Shown here in pieces: positions 1 to 5,164 of a stretch of 5,164 nucleotides of DNA. Position 1 is the first letter of the stretch, and each line of letters starts with the position of its first letter. Origin of the DNA: an uncultured Chthoniobacterales bacterium (lineage in GTDB: Bacteria > Verrucomicrobiota > Verrucomicrobiia > Chthoniobacterales > CAKUMP01); contig CAKUMP010000188.1 in NCBI GenBank assembly GCA_934667795.1, positions 1 to 5,164 on the forward strand, read 5' to 3'. The notes under the pieces were generated by a model. It was given only the letters and a program-made list of their open reading frames with translations. It searched no databases and had not been told where the DNA came from. The position numbers were made by a program, and so were the translations under genes.

Positions 1-711
1 GAAGACGCAAAACTTCAACTGCTGGTAGGAGAAGCACCTGCCATCCGTCGTTTAGGAACAGCGCCATTCTCGTATGTACGTCATCAGCAGCCACACGATA
101 AAAACACATTGGAAACCTGTTATGTCTGGGTGCATGAAGCCGGACGTGAAAGCAAAATCCGTTCTGTCAGAGCAGAAACCAAAGGAATGAATGTGGTGGT
201 GATTATTGAAAAAGAACAGGGGAAAGAAATCATCTTTAGTGGGGAAAATGAGGAAAGTCATTTTCAATTTGAGGGATGGACATTTACCGGGCGAATGGCG
301 TATGCGTCAGAAACAGCTTCAGAAAAAGCAGGAGCAGTTTTCAGTGGCAATAAACTGGAACAAAACTCCGAGCTTGTAGCAAAAGCAAATCTATCATCCT
401 TTGGAACCGTCGTAAGTACGACTCGTCGAGAAACGGGCGCAGATCAGGATTCCATATTGGTGGAACTGAAAGAAAGTGTGGTGCAAGAGGGAGGGAAACC
501 AAATCTTGTTCATGTGGACTTTGGAGATTTTATTCGTTTCAGTATTCCGGTGGAAAAAATCGTCCAGGAAGAGGGAGGAATGCGCTTGCATTTAGCACAT
601 TCTCCCGGGTTTGATATCGAAGCGAAGAAAGCCATTATGAGCAATTCTCCCGGGTGGGCATTTTCCGGAGTGCCATCTGTTCGGATTGACTATAAAGTAA
701 CGTATCCATGA
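1..711 (+). CDS. Heparinase II/III-family polysaccharide lyase, C-terminal part (5' truncated)
   Basis: The reading frame is open from base 1 and ends at TGA 709-711, so this is the last 236 residues of a longer protein whose start lies upstream. The TTG at 109 is an internal leucine codon, not a start, because recognisable family sequence precedes it. Residues about 11-50 (GEAPAIRRLGTAPFSYVRHQ, then LETCYVWVHEAG and IRSVRAE) match the pattern I know from the C-terminal beta-sandwich region of heparinase II/III-like lyases, where an AP..R..G.AP...VR block precedes a strand reading like FVTVHEP..G. The rest alternates short hydrophobic and polar stretches, as expected of beta strands. No membrane segment is seen. 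These lyases cleave uronic-acid-containing polysaccharides by beta-elimination, but the catalytic alpha-toroid is outside the window, so substrate and export cannot be judged. The last four bases overlap the next gene (ATGA). Family assignment is from motif memory and moderately secure. Confidence 0.68.
   Translation, partial: EDAKLQLLVGEAPAIRRLGTAPFSYVRHQQPHDKNTLETCYVWVHEAGRESKIRSVRAETKGMNVVVIIEKEQGKEIIFSGENEESHFQFEGWTFTGRMAYASETASEKAGAVFSGNKLEQNSELVAKANLSSFGTVVSTTRRETGADQDSILVELKESVVQEGGKPNLVHVDFGDFIRFSIPVEKIVQEEGGMRLHLAHSPGFDIEAKKAIMSNSPGWAFSGVPSVRIDYKVTYP
599..655 (+). repeat. Pair of 12-bp direct repeats within the lyase gene
   Basis: ATTCTCCCGGGT occurs at 599-610 and again at 644-655, exactly 45 bases apart and in the same frame, encoding HSPGF and NSPGW. 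It is therefore a short in-frame repeat in the C-terminal end of the lyase, probably two similar beta-turns and not a regulatory element. Confidence 0.5.
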
Positions 712-1475
712 AAAAGTCATCATCCAATAAAACGAAGAAACCGGTAACAAATGTAGATTATTGCATTTCCTATATTTTGCAGAAAATTGAATCTGGAGAA
801 CTTGCGGATGGGGCGCGTCTGGGAGAGCCATCGCTGGCAAAAGAAATTGGGGTGGACCGTGCTACCGTGCGTACTGCATTTGAGCGATTGAGTGCCTCCG
901 GAATTCTCGAGCGTAAGGCGCGTTCGGGAACTTATCTTAAAGGGATGTCGCTGGATGATATTCGCGCGGCGAATCAGGTGCGTGTTCAATTGGAATCCTT
1001 GAGTGCTCGGCTGGCGGCAGAAAAAGCAACGGACGAGGAGTTGGAACTTCTCATGAAAAATGCAAAAATTGTGGATGAATTAACAGATCAATACATGGCG
1101 GGTCAGGTATCTTTATGGTCGTCGATCCGCAGTCTGGAAATCGAATTTCATACCATGATTGCACGTCTTAGCCGTAATTCTTACCTGCTATCCATGTTAA
1201 GTCGGAGTTCTTTTTTACAAGTATGTTTCCCATTTTTTGTTTTATCCAAATCGATGGAACCGGGGAGTGTCCGTAACTATTTTCAGGACACTGTGGCCAG
1301 TGTGGATGTTGTAAAAGCCATACAGAGTCGTGATCCTGAACGTGCGGCAGAAGTCATAACCTGGCACGTAGAGGGGTCCCTGTATCTTTACAAAAAGGTG
1401 ACAGATGATCTGGAAAGTGGTGCGCTGGCTTCCAAACAAAAAGTGAATTCCCGGGCGAAAAAGAAAAAGGATTAA
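708..1475 (+). CDS. GntR-family transcriptional regulator, FCD (FadR-type) subfamily
   Basis: This 255-residue protein has the usual length and layout of the FadR/FCD branch of GntR regulators. An N-terminal winged helix-turn-helix spans about residues 13-78; it includes LGEPSLAKEIGVDRATVRTA (38-57), then the wing ILERKARSGTYL. An all-helical effector domain follows (about 84-228). The FCD metal-binding pattern is partly kept: E144 and H148 in the LEIEFH helix and H220 in AAEVITWH. The position usually held by a third His, 22 residues before H220, is S198, so metal or ligand binding may differ from the norm. The protein probably represses this operon until a sugar-acid-like effector binds. 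Its operator should lie upstream of the operon, outside the window. The ATG at 708 overlaps the previous stop and has no clear Shine-Dalgarno sequence, suggesting translational coupling. The lysine-rich tail (KKKKD) coincides with the next gene's ribosome binding site. Confidence 0.92.
   Translation: MKKSSSNKTKKPVTNVDYCISYILQKIESGELADGARLGEPSLAKEIGVDRATVRTAFERLSASGILERKARSGTYLKGMSLDDIRAANQVRVQLESLSARLAAEKATDEELELLMKNAKIVDELTDQYMAGQVSLWSSIRSLEIEFHTMIARLSRNSYLLSMLSRSSFLQVCFPFFVLSKSMEPGSVRNYFQDTVASVDVVKAIQSRDPERAAEVITWHVEGSLYLYKKVTDDLESGALASKQKVNSRAKKKKD
1466..1471 (+). promoter_or_regulatory. Ribosome binding site of the oxidoreductase gene
   Basis: AAAGGA lies 5 bases before the ATG at 1477. 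It sits inside the last codons of the upstream regulator gene (the KKKD tail), so translation of the two genes is likely linked. It supports 1477 as the true start. Confidence 0.7.
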
Positions 1476-1476
1476 A

Positions 1477-2472
1477 ATGCAGCTTTCTTTAAAAGTTGGA
1501 ATTATCGGGTTCGGGAAAATCGGACAAATCCATTGGGAGCATTTAAAGGAGATTCCGGAAGTCGAGTGCCTTGCCATTGCAGAACGGGCATCAGGATCAG
1601 GATGGGAAGCGAAAATTCCTTCGGAAATCCATTGCTTTAATGATTGGCGAGAAATGCTGGCGTTAGCGGAGCTGGATGCAGTCATTATTTGTCTGCCACA
1701 TGCTTTGCATACGGAATGTGCGGAGGCAGCGATGCAGGCAGGGAAGCATGTGTTTTTGGAAAAGCCATTGGCAACAAAATTGGAAGACGCACAAAACCTG
1801 CTACGTATTGCGGAAGAGAATCGTTTACGTTTAATGGTCAATATGACCCATCGTTTCTATCCTCCCTTGTTACGTGCGAAAGAGTTATTACAGCAGGGTG
1901 TGATTGGGCAAGTTATTTCTGTGCGTGATTATTATATGGAGGGGATAACGCGCAGTGAGTTTCCTGCATGGTTTTTTGATCCGGAACTGGCCGGAGGAGG
2001 AGTTGCGATGACAGATTCCATTCATCTGGTGGACCGCGTGAGCTGGCTACTGGAAGAGCCGTTGAAATATGCGGGAGGTGTTGGACATAAATTATCTCCG
2101 GAATCCGAGGTGGAAGATTGTGCGGAAATTTTATGTCATAGTGCATCAGGAATTCCCATTACGATAGGATCTTTTTTCTTTACCGGACCTAAAACCTGGG
2201 AAGACGGATTAACGTTATTTGGGACCAAAGGGGTGATACATGTCCAGGCATGGTCGCATGTAGAATGGCGTTTGTATAATGGAACCCCTCAACGTGAAGA
2301 GGGGTATTCTGTAGCAAAAGAAGCACGTGCACTTGTTGGGTTGCGTGCGGCACTGGAAGAATTTATTGTTGCACTCAGGGAAGGACGAGAAACAAAATCA
2401 GATGGGGTTTCTGTTTTGAATGCTCAGGAAGTCATTGAAGCATTTTATCGAGAAGAAGGAAATATTTTATGA
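1477..2472 (+). CDS. Gfo/Idh/MocA-family NAD(P)-dependent oxidoreductase
   Basis: At 331 residues this is a full-length member of the glucose-fructose oxidoreductase/inositol dehydrogenase family, cytosolic enzymes that oxidise or reduce sugars, inositols and their derivatives with a nicotinamide cofactor. The N-terminal Rossmann fold starts at once, with the dinucleotide loop GFGKIG (11-16) and an acidic residue, E36, near the end of the second strand, which by family habit favours NAD over NADP. The family EKP signature is at 95-97, with K96 as the expected catalytic lysine. The C-terminal domain carries GGGVAMTDSIHLVD (173-186), with H183 as the expected catalytic histidine. Where inositol dehydrogenase has its catalytic Asp four residues before this His, there is T179, with D180 next to it. 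One base separates it from the regulator gene, and its stop overlaps the next start. Oxidation of a sugar at C1 to a lactone would suit the lactonase-like enzyme downstream, but the substrate is unknown. Confidence 0.93.
   Translation: MQLSLKVGIIGFGKIGQIHWEHLKEIPEVECLAIAERASGSGWEAKIPSEIHCFNDWREMLALAELDAVIICLPHALHTECAEAAMQAGKHVFLEKPLATKLEDAQNLLRIAEENRLRLMVNMTHRFYPPLLRAKELLQQGVIGQVISVRDYYMEGITRSEFPAWFFDPELAGGGVAMTDSIHLVDRVSWLLEEPLKYAGGVGHKLSPESEVEDCAEILCHSASGIPITIGSFFFTGPKTWEDGLTLFGTKGVIHVQAWSHVEWRLYNGTPQREEGYSVAKEARALVGLRAALEEFIVALREGRETKSDGVSVLNAQEVIEAFYREEGNIL
2454..2460 (+). promoter_or_regulatory. Ribosome binding site of the PHP-domain gene
   Basis: AGAAGGA ends 8 bases before the ATG at 2469, a normal spacing. 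It lies within the last codons of the oxidoreductase gene and supports the overlapping ATGA start at 2469. Confidence 0.7.
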
Positions 2473-3392
2473 CAAAAACATATTCATCGCCTGCTAGTTA
2501 CGATCTTCATTTGCATACTTATTGGAGTTATGACGCAACAGCAGGAGCAGAGCTTTATTTTCATCAGGCACGAAAACTTGGAGTGCGTTGTCTGGCGATT
2601 ACGGAACACCATAATATTGACTCTGCACCGGAAGTTGAGGCGTTAGCTATGCAATTTCCGGAAGTGAGAGTTATCAGGGCTGCTGAGTTATCTGTGAACA
2701 CCTCCATTGGTCCGGTGGACCTTTTATGTTATAATCTGCCGTCGGAGCCGACAGGACGCTTTGCTGAAGTTTTACAGGAATATAATGAATGGCAGCGTGC
2801 GTCGGGAGGTTCCAAATCTGCTGGCATGCAGGCACTTGGATACGATTATTCCGATGAAGCGCGGCTTGAACTTTTGCGAACGTATCGCCCGGAACGCGTC
2901 CTTGCGCGTCAGGGAGCAACTGCAGTAAAACATGCTTTTGAAATACAATATTTTCAGGATCGTGGATATTTTTCTTCTGATGAAGAGAAGGTAAACCTTA
3001 TGCGTCGTCTTGCAGAGGTACAAAAACGTCCCTTATATCCAGATGTGCATCGTGTCGTCACTGCGGTAAAAGAAGCAGGCGGACTGGTGGTTATTGCCCA
3101 TCCGACCGGGTATTTTTTACGTGACGATTTAACGCGTATGGATGCGCTGCGTGAAGAATGCCAGCTTGACGGCATTGAATGTGCGCATCGGATGGTCCCT
3201 CCCGAACTGAGTACTTTTTATCGTGCCTATTGTCTCAAACATGGTTTGCTTTCAACAGCGGGATCGGATTGCCATAATCCTGAAGATATTTTAACACCAC
3301 CGGAAAACTGGGGGTATACGCCACTGCATCGATTTGCCTGTCACATAGGGGAAGACATCTGGCTGGAAGAATTTTTGGAACGTTTAAATTAA
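2469..3392 (+). CDS. PHP-domain metal-dependent phosphoesterase-type hydrolase
   Basis: This 307-residue protein is a stand-alone PHP (polymerase and histidinol phosphatase) domain, a cytosolic metal-dependent hydrolase fold usually acting on phosphoesters. The motifs appear in order: DLHLHTYWSYD (12-22; H14, H16, D22), AITEHHNI (43-50; H47), AAELS (71-75; E73), VVIAHP (207-212; H211), DGIEC (234-238) and AGSDCH (264-269; D266 and H268). The set of metal ligands is therefore nearly complete, so the protein is probably active. Two departures are visible: the usual TDH is TEH (E46), and the His often found after the E73 strand seems replaced by D84 in GPVDLLCY. Residues about 95-195, between E73 and H211, form a long, mostly helical insert likely to shape the substrate pocket. 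The start overlaps the previous stop (ATGA). A sugar-phosphate or other phosphoester fits the context. The exact substrate cannot be read, and a DNA polymerase role is excluded by the lack of any attached polymerase domain. Confidence 0.9.
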   Translation: MTKTYSSPASYDLHLHTYWSYDATAGAELYFHQARKLGVRCLAITEHHNIDSAPEVEALAMQFPEVRVIRAAELSVNTSIGPVDLLCYNLPSEPTGRFAEVLQEYNEWQRASGGSKSAGMQALGYDYSDEARLELLRTYRPERVLARQGATAVKHAFEIQYFQDRGYFSSDEEKVNLMRRLAEVQKRPLYPDVHRVVTAVKEAGGLVVIAHPTGYFLRDDLTRMDALREECQLDGIECAHRMVPPELSTFYRAYCLKHGLLSTAGSDCHNPEDILTPPENWGYTPLHRFACHIGEDIWLEEFLERLN

Positions 3393-3397
3393 TTATA

Positions 3398-4384
3398 ATG
3401 AACTCTCACCATTTGTCATCGCCCCATTCTGTTTTTGAGGACATCGAATCCCGGGACATTCAAGACCCGAAAATTATAACGGTCTGTGGCCCTATATCGC
3501 CTGAAGAATTAGGTATTACCCAGACGCATGAACATATCTGGTTAAATGCGTATGCCCATTATAAGGACTATGGATTTGTGTTGGAAGACGAAGACACCAT
3601 GATTGCAGAACTTGGTGAATTTTATCAGCGTGGGGGACGCTCACTCGTGGAAGTCACCACTGCGGAGATCGGCAGGGATCCGGAAGCATTGCGTACCATT
3701 TCGCAAGGATCTGGCGTCAATATTATCATGGGATGTGGATGGTACCGGGAATTTGCATATCCTCCCGAAGTACTGGAAAAAACAAGCCGTGAGCTTGCGA
3801 GCGATTTAGTGCATGAAATTCGGAATGGGGTGGGGGATACCGGAATTTGTCCTGGTATTATTGGGGAGATAGGAACCGGGGTTGGACATATTCTGCCTGC
3901 GGAAGAACGGGTTTTTCGTGCCGCGGCTTTAGCACAGCAGGAAACCGGGCTTGCGATTACCACCCATACCACACGCTGGGGGACGCTGGCGCTCGAACAA
4001 ATTGCGATGCTGGAAGAATTTGGAGCGGATCTTTCGCGTGTTATTATTGGACACTTGGGAGACCGAATTGGAGTGAAACATCTTTTGCCTATTGCAGAAC
4101 AGGGCGTGTATCTGGAAGTGGATAATGTTGGGTATCTGGATTATCAACCGGAATGGGTGCGTGCAGACAATGTGGCGGCCTTGGTAAAAGAAGGGTTTGT
4201 GCGTCAGGTATTACTGTCGCAGGATATTTGTCTGCTTTCTCATCTTAAATACCAGGGGGGAAATGGATACGGATATCTGCTTGAAACTTTTATTCCTCTA
4301 TTAAAAGAACGAGGAGTAACCGATGAAGATATTCACATGATGTTGGTGGAAAATCCTGCCCGTGTTCTTAGTGTTTCCAGTTAG
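3398..4384 (+). CDS. Phosphotriesterase-family metal hydrolase, probable lactonase (COG1735-type)
   Basis: This 328-residue protein is a TIM-barrel amidohydrolase of the phosphotriesterase family. Expected binuclear metal ligands are all seen: THEH (H44, H46), E157 in GIIGEIGTG, H190 in TTHT, H219 in IIGHLGD and D276 in LLSQD. A glutamate (E157) stands where classical phosphotriesterases and lactonases carry a carboxylated lysine; E. coli Php-like members also use glutamate. Other family marks are TVCGPISPEELG (28-39), GRDPEAL (92-98) and MGCGWY (111-116). Characterised COG1735 relatives include sugar-lactone and phosphosugar-lactone hydrolases, so a lactone from the upstream dehydrogenase is a reasonable but unproven substrate. 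The first 24 or so residues (MNSHHLSSPH and on) look like an extension beyond the usual family start. The ATG is 5 bases after the preceding stop and lacks a Shine-Dalgarno sequence, but the next in-frame ATG (M68) would remove the HxH motif. Confidence 0.92.
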   Translation: MNSHHLSSPHSVFEDIESRDIQDPKIITVCGPISPEELGITQTHEHIWLNAYAHYKDYGFVLEDEDTMIAELGEFYQRGGRSLVEVTTAEIGRDPEALRTISQGSGVNIIMGCGWYREFAYPPEVLEKTSRELASDLVHEIRNGVGDTGICPGIIGEIGTGVGHILPAEERVFRAAALAQQETGLAITTHTTRWGTLALEQIAMLEEFGADLSRVIIGHLGDRIGVKHLLPIAEQGVYLEVDNVGYLDYQPEWVRADNVAALVKEGFVRQVLLSQDICLLSHLKYQGGNGYGYLLETFIPLLKERGVTDEDIHMMLVENPARVLSVSS

Positions 4385-4385
4385 T

Positions 4386-4397
4386 TTTTTATAAAAA
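4386..4397 (+). repeat. 12-bp perfect A/T palindrome at a start codon
   Basis: TTTTTATAAAAA spans the 12-base gap between the phosphotriesterase-family and DgaE-like genes and ends on the first base of the ATG. Its core TTTATAAAA recurs at 4413-4421 inside the coding region. There is no G/C-rich stem, so it is not a terminator. It may simply reflect an A/T-rich initiation region; function is unknown. Confidence 0.35.
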
Positions 4398-5164
4398 TGC
4401 AAAATTCTGATCTTTATAAAATTCCGAAAATCATCAATGCTGCGGGATATTCCACGCGTGTCGGGGGGAGTTGTCCTTCGATGGAAGTATTGCAGGTCAT
4501 GCAATGGGCGCAGCAATATTATTTTGAAATGGATGATTTGCTGGCGCATTCGTCGGAAGTCATTTCCCGCATTACGGGTACGGCAGCGGGGATTGTCACA
4601 TGTGGTGCCAGCGCGGGGTTAACGCTTGGAGCGGCAGCGATTCTGGCAGGAGATGATTTGGAAATGATGGAAGCATTGCCGGATGTTTCCAGGATTCAGC
4701 GACAGACATTTCTTTATCCGGAAACGAATTATTATGATTATGATCATTCGGTGCGGGGTTCTGGAGCGCAATTAGAAATGTTTTCTTTTGCGGAAGAAGG
4801 GCTGGAAAAGCGGCTTCAATCTGCCTTTTCCGAAACACTTGCAGGAGTGGTTTATGTCTGGAAACATCGTCATGATAATGAAATCATTCGACGTATTGCT
4901 GCCATTTGTCGGGAGTCCGGAGTATCTTTTCTTTTAGATGGAGCGATGTGTCTTCCGCCGCATGAAAACCTGCAGGACATTGGTGCGCTGGGAGCAAACC
5001 TGGTTGCGTTAAGCGGAGGGAAACATTTAGGAGGGCCTCAGAATTCAGGATTGCTTTTTGGAGATACGGCCTTGATTCGCAGTGCGTGGTTGCAGATGGT
5101 GGATATGCATGTTCGACCGTCCGCGTGGACTCAAAAGCAATTATTGGAAGACGGGATATTGCCT
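4397..5164 (+). CDS. PLP-dependent SelA-like enzyme, DgaE (D-glucosaminate-6-phosphate ammonia-lyase) type, 3' truncated
   Basis: The frame opens at ATG 4397, 12 bases after the previous stop, and runs without a stop to the window edge, giving 256 residues of a protein likely near 370. The N-terminus (IINAAGYSTRVGGS, 12-25) fits the IN.(A/S)G....GGS opening of DgaE-like proteins. Other marks are VTCGASAGLTLG (67-78, cofactor phosphate-binding region), LLDGAM (179-184; D181 expected to contact the pyridine nitrogen) and SGGKHLGGPQNSG (206-218; K209 expected Schiff-base lysine). DgaE removes ammonia from 2-amino-2-deoxy-gluconate 6-phosphate to give a 2-keto-3-deoxy acid; relatives act on other amino acids or sugar acids, so the substrate here is open. 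It is unlikely to be selenocysteine synthase: it starts directly at the catalytic domain without SelA's N-terminal domain, and its neighbours are sugar-catabolic. No Shine-Dalgarno sequence precedes the ATG, but later Met codons would cut into conserved sequence. Confidence 0.85.
   Translation, partial: MQNSDLYKIPKIINAAGYSTRVGGSCPSMEVLQVMQWAQQYYFEMDDLLAHSSEVISRITGTAAGIVTCGASAGLTLGAAAILAGDDLEMMEALPDVSRIQRQTFLYPETNYYDYDHSVRGSGAQLEMFSFAEEGLEKRLQSAFSETLAGVVYVWKHRHDNEIIRRIAAICRESGVSFLLDGAMCLPPHENLQDIGALGANLVALSGGKHLGGPQNSGLLFGDTALIRSAWLQMVDMHVRPSAWTQKQLLEDGILP

Noticed and set aside
599..655. CCCGGG repeats as a regulatory hairpin
   Set aside because: Only 6 bases could pair between the two copies across a 33-base loop, and both copies lie in frame within coding sequence.
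109..711. TTG-initiated 200-residue ORF as a complete gene
   Set aside because: The frame is open to base 1, and residues before the TTG carry recognisable family sequence (GEAPAIRRLGTAPFSYVRHQ), so this is the tail of a larger gene.
1242..1841. Minus-strand 199-residue ORF
   Set aside because: It lies across the regulator and oxidoreductase genes, both well supported by motifs on the + strand, and its translation shows no recognisable domain. It is a shadow ORF.
3394..3399. TATAAT, a perfect -10-like hexamer, before the phosphotriesterase-like gene
   Set aside because: It overlaps the ATG itself, there is no -35 element at 16-18 bases upstream, and transcription from it would begin after the start codon. 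It is expected by chance in an A/T-only junction.
3625..3972. Minus-strand and other-frame ORFs within the phosphotriesterase-like gene
   Set aside because: They are antisense or out of frame to conserved metal-ligand motifs and show low-complexity, non-protein-like composition.
4385..4397. T-run after the phosphotriesterase-like gene as a terminator
   Set aside because: No G/C-rich hairpin precedes the T-run, and the next gene starts immediately in the same direction.
4397..5164. Selenocysteine synthase (SelA)
   Set aside because: The protein begins directly with the catalytic domain, has the GGS opening and SGGK motif of the DgaE-like group, and sits among sugar-catabolic genes with no selB or tRNA-Sec nearby in the window.

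Overview
The window is a compact, one-directional catabolic gene cluster from a bacterium. All six genes lie on the + strand, and five junctions carry either a 4-bp ATGA overlap or a gap of 1 to 12 bases, so this is almost certainly one operon interior. The first and last genes run off the window edges. No gene-free stretch exceeds 12 bases, and I see no promoter, terminator, RNA gene, mobile element or CRISPR array. Base composition looks mid-40s % GC by eye. Two genes have AAGGA-type ribosome binding sites. The SelA/DgaE-like and FCD-type GntR proteins would suit a Bacillota-like host, but the organism assignment is weak.

Layout: 1-711 is the C-terminal 236 residues of a probable heparinase II/III-family polysaccharide lyase. 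708-1475 is a GntR-family regulator with an FCD-type effector domain. 1477-2472 is a Gfo/Idh/MocA NAD(P)-dependent sugar oxidoreductase. 2469-3392 is a PHP-domain metal-dependent phosphoesterase-type hydrolase. 3398-4384 is a phosphotriesterase-family (COG1735-type) amidohydrolase, a likely lactonase. 4397 to the window end is the first 256 residues of a PLP-dependent enzyme of the SelA-like/DgaE (D-glucosaminate-6-phosphate ammonia-lyase) group.

Read together, the genes suggest depolymerisation or processing of a uronate-containing glycan, followed by oxidative breakdown of a released sugar, possibly an amino sugar. The dehydrogenase would make a lactone, the phosphotriesterase-like enzyme would open it, and the PLP enzyme would eliminate ammonia from a 2-amino-2-deoxy sugar acid to give a 2-keto-3-deoxy acid. 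The PHP enzyme has no clear slot. The GntR protein would sense a pathway intermediate. This pathway is an inference from family membership and gene order. No substrate can be read from the sequence, and no transporter, kinase or aldolase is inside the window to confirm it.
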